From Larus michahellis (lineage: Eukaryota > Chordata > Aves > Charadriiformes > Laridae), in assembly GCF_964199755.1 (NCBI RefSeq), contig NC_133906.1, forward strand, positions 11,842,001 to 11,906,000: a stretch of DNA of 64,000 bases, given 5' to 3'. Below are positions 1 to 13,200 of this stretch, piece by piece. Both the position numbers and the translations under genes were made by a program. The notes beneath the pieces were generated by a model. It worked only from the letters and a program-made list of their open reading frames with translations, was not told where the DNA came from and made no database searches. The stretch's first letter is position 1; the number at the start of each line of letters is the position of its first letter.

Positions 1-1044
1 GCCTGCAGCAGGGCTGGGTATGTCTAGGGAGGAAAATGTCGTGTGCTAGATCAGTACAAGCTCCACAGGACTACTAATGGTATTTTAGGTTATGAGTAGA
101 TGTATACTGGAACTTTTTAGGTTTCCTGTTTTCAGAAGATATTTTTAGATACTTGGGATTTTAGCTGCCTTCACTACAGCGTGGCCCTGCTGATAGCAAA
201 GATGTCTTTCAGGGGCACGAAGGAGACAATGTGAGAGGGGAGGTCCTGGGGAGCGGAGAGCCCGGTGCCTTCTTGGGAAGAGAGCGAGCCCGGTGCCTCC
301 GGGCTGTGCCACCAGTGCAGCCGGGCTGCAGCCAGCCATGCTGTGCACTCCGTGAGCTCCTCCCCAGCTCCCTGGAGGGAGGCTTCCCTTTACCCTTGGG
401 ACTTTGTGCTGTGAGCAGCATTACAAGTCCCTGACGAGCCCTGAGCTGGCCTAGCAGCTGTGGCATTACGCTGGGAAATCATCTTTCTCTGTAAGTAAGC
501 CTCAGACTTGAGCCTTACTTAAGGTGGGCAGAAGGACAGGGGAGAGGAGAGATTAGGGGTGCATCTTACTGGAAGCAGGGATGGTGTCGGGTTTTGTGAG
601 CAAGCACCCCGGGTGAACAGGTAGGACTGCTGTGCTGGAAACCCTTGCAGGAGCCTGACTTGTGGGGTATGAAGTGTCCTAGGCAGCTTCTCGCCATACA
701 CTGCAGAAGTCTGCGTGCCAATCAGACCATGCTCCACAGCTACCCCAGCCCAGTGCCTGCCCCAGACAGCGGGTGCCATCATAGACACCACTAGAACAGT
801 CGGACAGATGGTCAGCCACCCCTGGACTATGCAAATTGTAGGTTTAAGCGAGCCAGACAATCCTGCATTTTGCTGCAGAGCGAGGTGGTTTCACTCTGCT
901 GGCTCCTGCAAGCCCAGGTGTGGGAGTGGGGCACTTCTGGCAGGAGGAGTTGACCTGGCCGCTCCCTAGCTGAACTGTTCATTGGTGATGTTGTGGCTGG
1001 TTTTTCTTTGTATGTGGCTCACCGTCTTGGTATGATCCCATCAG
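1..1044 (+). other. DPYSL3: DPYSL3 intron 2 (3' part)
   Basis: I searched this stretch for the short exon encoding the family segment before QIGDN and did not find it, so exons 1-2 lie upstream of the window. It holds only chance reading frames, and its end provides the acceptor TCAG at 1041-1044. Confidence 0.7.
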
Positions 1045-1229
1045 GCAGATTGGAGACAACCTGATTGTCCCTGGAGGGGTCAAAACCATAGAAGCCAATG
1101 GGAAGATGGTGATCCCTGGAGGAATTGATGTCCACACTCGCCTGCAGATGCCATACAAGGGGATGACAGCTGTGGATGATTTCTTTCAAGGGACAAAAGC
1201 AGCCCTGGCAGGTGGAACCACCATGATCA
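1045..1229 (+). CDS. DPYSL3: DPYSL3 coding exon 3 (residues 44-104, then first base of codon 105)
   Basis: The 185-nt exon starts after TCAG and ends before gtgagt. It encodes [11 protein letters not shown], then the [12 protein letters not shown] segment and [18 protein letters not shown]. In active dihydropyrimidinases the GGIDVHTH motif binds zinc; here the second His is Arg, as expected of a non-enzymatic CRMP. The first base completes Lys43 from the preceding exon, which is not in the window. A second AG lies 4 nt downstream, but using it would break the frame. Confidence 0.96.
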
Positions 1230-4200
1230 GTGAGTGCAGCAGGCAGGTCCTGTATGTGACAGCACCCAGCAGTCTTGGAATGTTGCCCAGTTACTTCTTG
1301 TTCTCTTTGCTTTTCTCTGTCATCCTTGTTTTAAGGTCCATGACACTGCACGCATCTTTCCTGTGGTCTCTGTCAGTGCAGTCTAGAGAGGGAGGGGTGG
1401 GATGTATCTTTGGGATCCTTAGTAATACTGAAGTGGTGGGACAGGAGATTTGCAGAGGACCTCTTGCCCTTGCAGATACTGTGTTCTGCAGTGCTTCATT
1501 GTCTGCAGCAGCCCCTGGGCCCCTCAAAAAGGAACAATGGCATCACTTCTTTTCCCTGTTAAATAAAAATAGGGCAGCATGACGCTCAGAGTCATCTGAG
1601 GAATAGAGCAATGTCCTGGCATCCCACACTGCTCGGAAATAAACAGTGCTAACGAAAAAGGAAAGGGAATTCTGAGGTCCTTCCTTGGAGAAGGCCACGG
1701 TTGTGCACGGTTGTGTTTGAGGTCCGGCTTTCACTGCTGTGCGGTGGTCACAGCTATGTTTACTGCAGGGTTTCTTGGGATGCAGGAGTAACTGTTGATC
1801 CTTCCAGTAAAGGACTGGGTTTCTTGCCCTCCCCCCCCCGCCCCGGTTCTCCTTGTCCCATGGGCCAAAAAAATAAGTTGTCTGAAATGGTCTGTGGCAG
1901 GGCCTGGGGATTACATGGTGGGCAATAAAAGGTGCATTAGTATTGCCGCGTGGGAGGAGGCTGTGTGTTAATGGGGTGGAAGTGGGGGTGAGGAAGGACA
2001 AGGCCCTTCAGCTTTCAGCTGATTTCTCAGCAGAAGCCTGTAAAAGCCCCTGGTCCCGTGCCAAAGGCCATTAAGCAAAGGCTCTGCATGCTCCTGTGCT
2101 GGTAAATGTGCTTGGTGGAGCCCAGGCGTGTTGCGGCGGTGATGGGAACTGCCCTCCGGAGCTGCCCTGAGGCTGCTCAGAGATGACCTGGGATCGTGGA
2201 GGTGCCCGGCAGCGTGTGGGGCGTTGGTGGGGTGGCTGGGCGGGGGGCCCTTGCCCACCCCTCGCCCCGCCGTGTCTCTGCAGTGGACCATGTGGTGCCG
2301 GACCCTGAGTCCAGCCTGGTGGAGGCCTTGGAGCGGTGGCGGGAGTGGGCAGACGGGAAGGCCTGCTGCGACTACGCGCTGCACGTGGACATCCCGCGCT
2401 GGAGCGACCGTGTCCGGCAGGAGCTGCACACCATGGTCCAAGAGAAAGGTTTGCTGCCCGCTGCTCCCTGCGCTCTGTCCCCTCGCCGCGGGGTGGTGCC
2501 AGCGGAAGCAGGGCAAGGGGTGACCCTGCTGTCATCCGTCCTCTCGCTGTCGAGTGCCTGCTGGCATCCCGCACGGCGCGAGGGGAGTTGTGCCCTGTGG
2601 GTGGGCTGGGGGGGAAGGCAGCTCAGAGCCGGGGGAGCCCCCAGCTCACCCCTCTCTCCTCTGCCCCCAGGAGTCAACTCCTTCATGGTGTACATGGCCT
2701 ACAAGGATTTGTACCAGATGTCGAACACCGAGGTGAGACCCCCTTCGCCACCTGGTTGTGTCGGTGCGAGGGGCAGCCAGGGGGATGGCGGCCACGCTGG
2801 GTGCAGGGAGGCCAGTGTGGCGGGTGGCCCCACTGCTCCTGGCTGTTCCTTGCGGCTCCTTTCTTCTCCCCTTGCTGCCTTCAGAGGGCTGTGGGCACGG
2901 CATGCCTGCCGTGGGCCAGCCAGGCTCCCATGCTGCAGGAGGAGGCAGAGATCTGGGCTGGACATCACCAAGAGCATCCGCCGGTGACCGCAGCCCTCGG
3001 AAAGCAGCGCCTGGCACTGCCGGAGCTGGTCACGGCGCGCCCACGCCAGGCCCTGCCGCTGCCAGGGTGACAAGGGCGATCTGACTGCTCAGTAATCATT
3101 TTTTCTTGTCTCTGTTTTAGCTGTACGAGATATTCAGCTGCCTGGCAGAGCTGGGTGCCATAGCTCAAGTTCATGCTGAAAATGGAGATATAATTGCACA
3201 GGTAACAAACTGCTCTTCTGGTGTGCAAGGACTGAAAATCTATCCCAGGCAGATTCAGTGTGGGGCATTGACAAAATGAGTCTAAAGCTCAGTGGATGTC
3301 TTTTGCATGGTGATCTCTGCTGCTAAGCAGCAACATCAAATTTACCAAGGTTTTCTGCTGTGAATATGTGGTGCATAAGTGAATTTGAAATAGTGAATTA
3401 GCAATTATCTAAATGGAAGAGAGCGGACCATCAAGTACCGTATGTTCACACCAACCACAGCTCTTTGGTGTGGAGAGGCAGAGACCTTTGCCTTGCACAA
3501 AATCATCTCAGAGAGTTAAAGGCTATTGAAAAGTGCTGCGGCAAGAGAGGAATTTTCTCCCTGCTGTAAGCAAGCAGCTGGCTGATGGAGCTGGATTTGC
3601 AAGGGAATTGTTATGAGGGATGTGGTTTGGTGTTCAAGTGGGTAGGCTGTATTGACCCGCTGTGTTGTAATTGGTGCTGGATGAGAGAAACTCCAAATGT
3701 TTTGATTTTCATTAAGACAGAGATGTTGCTCAGTTATGCTCTGCAACTACTTGTTGTTTCTTGTCTCTCTTATTCTTGAGAGTTGAAGGAGTGTGAACTA
3801 AGAGGTCATTCTGTCATTCTTTGAACATCCTCTCAGACTACAAGAGTAATTTTTTCTTTGGGCTTTTTAGAGCTGCAGTGCACAAACGGATGGCATGAAG
3901 TTCCCCTGCGTGTTTCCTTTGACCTGTGTCAAATGTCATTTGAAACGGGGGAATGCAAGAGAAATCTCTGGGGTACAGACAGGAGATAGGCGGGCCAGCG
4001 CATGCAGCGTGCATGCACGCGCAGTCATCCATGGTCCTTAACAGCAAAATAGTTGGGATAATGTTAATACAGGAACCAACACCCCACACTATCAGCTTCT
4101 ATAGAAGTTGATACAGGACAGGATTTAGTACTTGCTGATATCCAAATGGTTAAATAACAGCACTGGGGACCCAGGAGTAACCTTAGGAGGAGAATTTTGT

Positions 4201-7200
4201 TATTGGCTTTAATGATTGTTTTCTCAATACTTTCTACTCAGACTTGCTTTTCAGAAGGGGAGCCAGCAAGGGCCTTGGAAAGGGACTGTAAACATATCAA
4301 GTGCTGTTCGTGGAGCTGGGGTGTTTGTACCCTTTTTTCCTCCACACTGTGCTTGTTTCATCAAAGGGGTTTCAGTCAGTGTCTGCATTCCGTCCAAGTG
4401 CTCCCATTTCCCCATCCTGCTTCTTTCTCTCTCAAACCCTTTGAGGGTGCAGCAGCCTCTCACCGTGCACGGTGGTCCCACAGGACGCAGGGTGGTGGCA
4501 GTCCTAAGGGAAGGGCTCGACACAGGAGGGATCTGCTTTTCTGTGGGATTGGTAGTTTTACAGTCTTACAATGTCCCTCTGTCCTTTCAATGTCCTAGGA
4601 ACAAACCAGGATGTTGGAGATGGGAATAACCGGCCCCGAGGGCCACGTGCTGAGCAGACCTGAGGAGGTAAGATGCAAAGGACGGTACCGGCCTTGCTGC
4701 ACTGAAGAGCTTTCCCCACAAGTCACAGTAGGGCTTAGTGCGTGTAGTGGGGCCAAGCGAGCATCATGTGTCTGTGTGCGTATGCATCTGTGGGTATCCG
4801 TTTGTACAGGCAGCACTGTCGTGTTCATCATCAGCCCAGGCAAGAGCGAGGTGCGCATTTGCGACAAACATTTCCTCAGTCTGGCTCAAGTCTCCTGGCA
4901 GAGACAGGGGTTTCTGAGTCTCCCAGAGATTAATCAATCAAGAAAAAGATCTGTATGGGTGTAGCAGCATTTGGGGCTGGTTTGGGGGCATTTGTCTTTT
5001 ATAGGTGACTCCACAGATACGAGAGGCCTCAGAAGAATCGAATGGCAAGTTTTAGTTCCTCTGAAAATTCACTGTTCATGTCTGTCTGAGCGCAGACAGA
5101 TTCCAGCTTCTTCCTGCTTAATCTCTGCTTAGGGTCTAAAGTGTGTTTCAAAATCAGACAGACAAAGCCATTGGTGGAAGGAGTGGGAGGGAAGGAGAGG
5201 GGGAATTTCCTGGTTACAAATCATTGTCAAGACACTAATTAGATTACTTCTAATTTTAGCTCACAGGGTATTTTTCTGTTTGGTCCATTAATCTGAGTTG
5301 AGTCTAATTTTAGGTAGGTTTTCTTGAGATAGCTGCCTGCTGAGAGGTGCTTTTAACTTTCCACAGCACATGAAAGAAGAAAACTATAGGAATTTGGTAC
5401 AATAGCAAAGCCGAGCAGGGGAGTACAGGGACAGATTTATACTTCAGGGTCTGCTGGAAGTAAAATCAGTTGGCTTAAATTGAACGTGTAAGAAGTTGGC
5501 TGTATTATGGCTGGTAACAACATATATAGCCTAGTGTAATACAGTGCTCAGTCTCTTTGAAGTATGAGACTGTAAAGCATTTTTCTGTACAGGGAAGAGA
5601 TTCATTGTCAAGTACAGTAGATCAGAGTCCCTCAGTGTGTAAACTGCCATTTATTTTTATGGCTTTAGACCCGTCGCCACTAGTTGGCAAACTAACCTGC
5701 AATTACGGGATGCTGTGGTTGTGCCAGCATTTGAGAACTGTCCTATTATCGTAAGACAGCGCTGTGGTTCCTCTTGTCCAAAGCCGGTAAAACGTTGTTG
5801 AGTGTTTAATCTTGAAATGCCATTAAAGCGTAAGGCAACTGCGAACAGTGCAAGAATGCTCTAGATACTGTCCGTTCAGCCAAATCCAGATCTCATTGCC
5901 TTTGAAAATAAACAGTGTCCCTCTTCCAGAGCATCCTCTACCTGGGAAAATGTTAGGTAGAGCACAGATGACGCTGCCAGCCCCCATGAAGCCTGCAGAT
6001 TGACGGCAAAGCATTGGGAGGGTGGTCCATAGCTCTGTGGGTCTCTTCTGTCCTGGAGGGACCTCAGTGGGGATTAAGGACGTGCTTCTATCAGGTGATG
6101 GTGGTGATTTGGTAGGGCAGGATGGTGCTGCTCGAGATTGTAAACTGCTGCGAAGGGTATTCCGTGATGGCTCTGTTTGCTTCTGTCCCCTTGTTAAAAC
6201 CTGTCAACTACTCAAGTCCGTAAGCACACTGATAAAAATATTTTCTTGTTTAAATTTCTGTTTAAAGAGTCTTTAAGCAGAAGAGATAAACCTCTTTTCA
6301 CTGTGCAGCAAATAGGCCTGCAGAAGTACGAGAGGTGTATGGGTGCATGGGTGTCTGGGTGCAGTGTCTGCTTCTCCTGCTACTGGGAGAGTTAATCGTG
6401 CACGGGCAGCTGCCTGGCCCACAGGCAGTTACTGCATTCCCTGCAGCTGGCAGTCTGGGCCTCCCCCGGGAGCTAGCTGATTGGTACATTGTCTTTTTAA
6501 GGCTTCTGTTTTGAACTTTCTCATGCCAAAGCTTGAAGCCAAACTGTAGAGCAAACACTTGGAGAAACTCTGGGGTTGAGCTCAGGCTGAGCACGGGCTG
6601 ATGTAATAGTCCAAAGATATCCCTTGTGATGGAAATCTGCCCTCCGCTAACAGCAGGATGGTGAAATATGGGGCTGGTGTCAGCGGGCTGGGATGAGCAG
6701 CAGCTGCATCGCAGGACAGCCAGACCCTGACGCCACCAGCCTGCTGGCGCATGGCTCCTTGCACCCCAGCCACAGGCAGGGTGACGTTTGGTTAAATCAA
6801 ACGCAGCGGCAGGAAAGCCTGGAGCAGTGAGTGGTCTGCAGGGGCAGACCCTTCCTCTGGCGTCAGCCTGTGAGCCATGCTGTCAGGCATGGGCAGCAGT
6901 CCCTGGGCTTCCCTGGCTGTTGGGAGAGCTGGAACCAGGCAGTGGAAAAAGCAGATGCCACTCTGTGCTGGCCCCCGAGAACGGTCCAGGCAGCGCTCCC
7001 CTGCTGAGCATGGTGGGGCTGGTTCCGCGTGTTGGGCCAGGCCCGAGGGAGACTGAAGTTTGCTTGTCAGGTCTCCCTGATGAACCTGCCCTCAGGGAGT
7101 CAAGGATAAGAGCAAGGGCACAGGGTGTCAGCAGCAATCCACGGAGTGCCGAGAGGAGCAGGGGCTCTTCCCTGCCCGCCCAGTGCTCCTCCGCAGCCAT

Positions 7201-10200
7201 GTGCCGTTCTCTCTTCCAGCTGGAAGCAGAAGCTGTCTTCCGGGCCATCACTATTGCCAGCCAGACCAACTGTCCTCTCTACGTGACTAAAGTGATGAGC
7301 AAAAGCGCTGCTGACCTCATCTCACAAGCCAGAAAAAAAGGTGAGTGGCAGCTGCTGCTGCACAAAGGCTTGCTGGGATCCTGGACAACTGGATTCAGTG
7401 GTCCCCGCATCCTCATGGTTGTTTTGCCAAGACCACCACTGTGCGTTGAGCGCAATCCAGTGCTTCCCCTTCTGCAGTTAGTTCAGGGATTTACCTGACT
7501 TCTGAAGGGCACGGGGACACTGCACCAACCCACACAAAGCAGGACGAGCCTGCCAGCTTTTTGGTGGCACACAGTAAATATTTACAGGGATAAGGGAGGA
7601 AGAATGCACAGGAGATGATGGATGTGGGTCTAGGTGTCCTCTGGGCATGGCAGGCTATTGGTACTGCTGTGGAATGGAGAATGCCTCCAGGCTTCACCAA
7701 AAGAGAATCCTTTCTGTCCCCCTTTCCAGGCAACGTGGTGTTTGGTGAGCCCATCACGGCCAGTCTCGGGACCGATGGGACGCACTACTGGAGCAAGAAC
7801 TGGGCCAAGGCTGCAGCATTTGTGGTCTCTCCGCCTCTGAGCCCAGACCCAACAACCCCTGACTACATCAACTCCCTCCTGGCCAGGTGAGTGACAGCTC
7901 TGTTGGGCAGCGCTGCCAGCGGGAAGAAGTGGACTCTGGCCTTGGATAGGGAAGGAAGAGGTTTGGGAGTATCTGAGCAGCATAGGCTTTAGTCCACTGT
8001 AGGTATTTAATGAACTGACTGATGAAATGGCTCTGACTCAGAGCCATGGTGGCTTATCCCTGAGAGTGGAGGGGCAGGGGCGGCACCAGAAGCTTATCAT
8101 CAATAGTGGGGAAAATACCAGGGCTAGTAGTCACGAACCATTTTAAATGTCCTGAAGAAGGCAAAGAAATGAGGACCAGCTAACACAGACTTGCCAACAA
8201 AAGCGTTCACCAAGCTGGAAAAGGCCTTCTGCATGTGAGGGGTGGGGAATGGCTGCCTGGGCTGCGATGGTGCAGGAGAAGGTGGAGGGGTTACAGGTGT
8301 CACAAGCTGGTGGGGGCCCACTGGTCGAATACAAAGCGGATGTTTTCTCACGCCTGTTCAGGTTAGCAGCAGTACAGCCTGCAGAGCAGAGCGCACCAGG
8401 CCTTTAAGGGCAGCTTGCGCACATCTGACAGGGATGGAAGGTCATTTTTTCACCCTGAAGGCAAGGGGGTGGGGAAGGGATTTGTTGAAAATAGAGAGCG
8501 AACAATAAAAGCACGTCAGCAATTTGCTTTGACCTTTCACAGTTAGCCTCCATCCTCTCCCTGGCAAGGCACGCACAGCAGCTCGGGACACAGAGCTCAT
8601 TGCTGGCCCTGTTTGCGTGCCACGTGTGAATCGCACGCCCCTCTCACCCTGTGTTTGCACGCTGAAGTGTGCGTGGCGGCTCGTCTGTGTTAGCCAGGGA
8701 CAACTGATACTGAGGGGGTTGTAAATGGAAATGACCTTTCAGGTAATGCTGGAAACATCTCTGACTAGATGAGCAAGGGATGACTGGTCAGTAAGTGTCT
8801 CTGCAGAGCGGCACGCTAGGATAAACCTGGGTTGTGCCAGGGTGGAGACGCCATGGCTGGCATAAGGTGCTGGTGCGTTTGGTGTTGGAACATGCAGCTC
8901 ACCCTGGATTTGGCTGTGGTCAAGGAGTAAGATGTGCCTCTGCTCAGTCTGGATGTATGAAATAGGTGCAGGTATTAGGGACTGGCAGGGAAAAGTGAGC
9001 CCAGCTCCTGAACTGGCTTTCTAATCCTTCCCTTCCACTTCAAATTTACTCCACACCTCAAATGAGAAGCAAGAGCACTTCTGAGACCCTGCAGCCCACA
9101 GGTGTCTCTCCTGACGCCTTTTCCGCACCGTTTTCTGTGATGCTTCAGCAGTAGGAGAGGCTGCGAGGCTCCAGCTGGGCTGGACGGCTTGTTTTCTTCC
9201 ACTGGGACAAATCTGGTGGAGATTAGGGAGCATGTTGTGTCGTCAGCCTGGGTCTCTGGCTGTGCGGGCAGGCAGACATATGGCAGAAATTATCAGAGGA
9301 AGATGAAGATTACCAGTGGATTAGGGCTGATTCACAGCCCCGAGCAGAGCCGTTGTGTCCATGCCGTGCTGGATTCAGGCGCAGACAGTCTGGGAGCCAC
9401 ATGCTCGAAGCCGCTTGCCTCATGCGGGCAGCGCCTGGAGCTGGCCTGTGTTGGTGCACTTCCTTTCACCTGGCAGTGATGACTTTCCAGCTGCTGTCTG
9501 TCCCCTGCTCCCCAAGGACCCAGCAGCAGCTGAGTGACATCCAGAGAGCCACGGGCATCTCCTCGCCCTGCCCTGCCTGCTGGCAGCTCGCTGGCTCTGC
9601 CTGTTCCTGCCCTCTGCCGTCGTTGTCAGGAACAGGATGGGTCGGGGCATCTCATCCAACTGGTGACCCTTTCTGGGCAGAGGGGTCCGGATAATGCGTT
9701 GGGCAGCAACCGCTGTAGAGCACTGCAGCGAAGCTTTTCTGGGCCTCCTGGAAAGAGCTGCTTCTGGGGAGTCCTGACTCTCAGATTTACTCTCAGAGTG
9801 AGGGGCGTTTGCTGTTGTAGCAGTGATGTGGTGGAGATGCTGCAGCTTGGGCCAGCCTGCGCTTGCACACACACCTTCTCAGGATGCACTGCTGGCTGCT
9901 GCAGCTCGTGCTGTGAGCGTCCGTGCAGGGCTGAGAGCAGCCTTCGGTGAGCTCCTGCCAGATGAAACGTCTCGGGCCAGAGCCCTGGAGCCGGGCCGAG
10001 GTGCTCTCCTCGCTGGGGAAGGTTGGCAGTGGGAGTGGTGGGCAGCCCCCAGGCTCAGCCCCCCATAAGCCTACGCCTGCAGCTGCGTCCCCTCTCCCAG
10101 AGGCGGGGTGATGCCGGCCCGCAGCAGGCTTCCCGTGGGGCAGGGGAGGGCTGCGCTTGCCCGTTGGCGGGCAGGAGCTGGCAGTACCCAACAAAAGGGC

Positions 10201-13200
10201 TGGCTGTGGGGGACAGTCCTTGCATGGAGAGGCCTCTTCCTCCTCATATGGCAGAAAGACTGCTCACCCAGGCAGACCTGAGTTGTCTTTTCTCTTTGTT
10301 GGAGTCTCATATCGAAGGACATCTTTTGGCTTGACACAAAGGCCACCCTGTTCCTGGGGAGCTGAGCTGTTGACTCCTCTTGGGTGCAGGATGCTGTCTG
10401 TGCCCCAGGCGGGCAGCGTGGTGTGGCAGAGCTCTCTTGCCACTGTGCTCTCAGGTGACACGGCCACCACAGGGGCCAGGCCGGGTGGAAGTCTTCAGAC
10501 TGAGGGGCTGTAGAAACAGGGGTGCAGAGTAAAACAGAGCTGAGCCAGGGCTGCCCGTGCCAGGAGGAGATCCATGACCCTCGTGGCCCTGCTGTTGTCT
10601 GACCATGAAACGGCTGATGACGCTTTTGTTACCACCACCCCTCAGTGGTGACCTGCAGGTTTCGGGAAGTGCCCACTGTACATTCAGCACCGCACAGAAA
10701 GCAATTGGAAAAGACAACTTCACGGCAATCCCAGAAGGGACCAACGGCATAGAGGAACGAATGTCTGTCATCTGGGACAAGGCAGTGGTAAGAGTCACGC
10801 CAGGGAGAGAGCGGAGTGGAGCGGACGGGGTGGACGGGCACTTCAGACACCCGTGTTCTCGCCCCCGCAGAGCTGGGCTTCCAGCTGCCTAGCTCCTCTC
10901 TGGCGTTGAGAGCCAAAACAAGCCAGAGCAGGAGAGGCAGCTGTCGTGGGTTCAGGGTGAACAGCCAGGAGCTGTGACTATGCCCCCGGTTTTCAGTCTG
11001 TCTGGTGCCAATAGTAAGACCAGCTGCAGTGGCCTGTCCCCAGCCAGCCAGTGGTTTGTGTGGGAGTGAGTCTGGTGCTTCCTGGGGCTCTTACTCTCTC
11101 TTTCCCCAAAAGAGCGCTTAGTTCTCTTTGTGTCTGAGCAGGCCACAGGAAAGATGGATGAAAACCAGTTTGTGGCTGTGACAAGCACTAATGCTGCAAA
11201 AATCTTCAACCTGTACCCACGGAAAGGGAGAATAGCAGTGGGCTCAGACAGCGACCTCGTTATATGGGATCCTGATGCAGTGAAGATCGTCACGGCAAAA
11301 ACCCATCAATCTGTAAGTCCTCTGCTCGTCTGTGGAAATGCTAGAGGGTGGAATGCGAGTAGCACTGTATAAGGGCTACCTGGCTGCTGGGAGGCTGGTG
11401 CTGCCCTGCCGTGCTGGGCTCTGAGGAGGAGGGACTGAGTCCAGGCTCCGGGCCGTGCCAGCTGTGACTGTGGGGAAGGGCGTCTTTGAGCCCTGGGCTC
11501 TGCAAATGGGGCTTTTCTCACCTGCTGTGCTGCTCTTCTCCCGAGCCTGGCCCACACAGGTGTAAGGACATGAATTTCTCCTTACTTGGGTTCCTCTTCC
11601 AAGTACAAATCTTTCCTGGCTTTGCCAGCATGTTTGTTCATGCCTTACCTCAAGCCTAGGTCCTGCCCTCCTCTGTTGTTGGAGCCCTTGCTCACACCGA
11701 GCTCCAAAACAGCAGGTCCTGGTTCATGTTGGGAGCTCTGGTGGCTTCTTAGTTTGATGGACTAGTGAACTAAAGCAAGCCTCTGGGGCAGGCAAGGCTG
11801 TTACAGGTGTCCTCTCCCCATACTGGTGACTTCAGCAGCGAAGTGTGGGGACTAAACAGCCCTGCGTGGGCAGGCAGTGCTCATGTCCCTCCTGACCATC
11901 ATCTCCTGGTTGCTGCAGGCAGCTGAATACAACATCTTTGAAGGGATGGAGCTACGTGGGGCCCCGCTGGTTGTTATATGCCAGGGGAAGATCATGCTGG
12001 AGGATGGCAACCTGCATGTGACCCAGGGGACTGGACGCTTCCTGCCCAGCAGCCCTTTCCCGGACTATGTCTACAAGCGCATCAAAGCCAGGAGGAGGGT
12101 GAGGAGACAGGGATGCCAGGAGACAGAGTTGGGAAACTGTTAGCCAAATTGCCTTTTTCCCTAATAACTGATAGGTTTTCCACGACTGTTCTCACTGGAC
12201 CCTGGAAACAGTGCTGCAAACTGGTGTGTTTTGAACCTACAGTTGGGATAGTTAAGGCTTGGGTAGAGAGCTTTGACCTTAGAGGCAGATGCTGGCCTGG
12301 GTTAACAGTGGGTGATGCCTGCCCTTGTTGCTCTCCTGCCGCAGCAGGAGTCTGGAGGGAAATGCTGAGTTAAAAACAAAGAGACTGGGCAAAATGGCCT
12401 TCTCCTTCCCCATCCGTGCAGCACAAACCCGTGTCCGTTGCAGTGGGCTCTGCAGGGGGGAGTGAAGGGAGGCCGTCACACAGGAGGTGGGCGGTGGGGC
12501 TGTGCCAGGCCTCAACACCGCAGGGAGGTCTTGGGCATGCAGGACGGAGGAGCAGAGTGGGAATTGCCTCTGCAGTGGGTCTGGGGAACCAAGGATCGCT
12601 GGAACATGACACTGCCGTGGCAGGATGCTCCCTGGGAGCAGAGAAGTGTCACTGTCCTCTTCTCTCTGGTAACAGATGTCGGACATGCATGCCGTGCCCA
12701 GGGGCATGTATGACGGACCCGTGTTTGACCTGACCACCACCCCCAAGGGGGGCACCCCTGCGGGGTCAACTAGGGGGTCCCCCACGCGGCAGACACCCCC
12801 CGTCAGGAACCTCCATCAGTCTGGATTCAGCCTGTCAGGTGAACACATGGGCGGCTGGGCTGGGAGGGCGCAGGGCCGCTGGCCACACTGTCCCAGCCCC
12901 TGGCCTGGGGCAGGGGGCAGCTGGGAGATGGCCTGGGGCAAGCTGAGCACAAGAATGGAGCATGGCAGGGTGAGACCCCATGTGTCCCTTAAAGGATATG
13001 GCTGGAGCTGGCCCTCTGCCCCACTGCACCTTGCAGTAGAAACAAGGCAGACTGTGGCCATGGAGGTGCCAGCACAGCATCAGACCTGCTCTTGCTGTGC
13101 GGGTCTGTTCACGGGGGAGTGTCTATAGAGATGTTCAAGCCACTGCTGCTCTCGGGATCATTACCGGAGTTGGAGAGGGAGCAGGTTGCTGTAGAAAGTT

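Noticed and set aside
2196..3084. Overlapping long frames on both strands around DPYSL3 exons 4-5
   Set aside because: They are read-through of real exons into GC-rich introns, or shadows in other frames. The splice sites and family exon lengths explain the coding parts.
8027..8047. 21-nt inverted repeat in a DPYSL3 intron
   Set aside because: Ten-base arms are expected a few times by chance in a window this size, and there is no supporting context.
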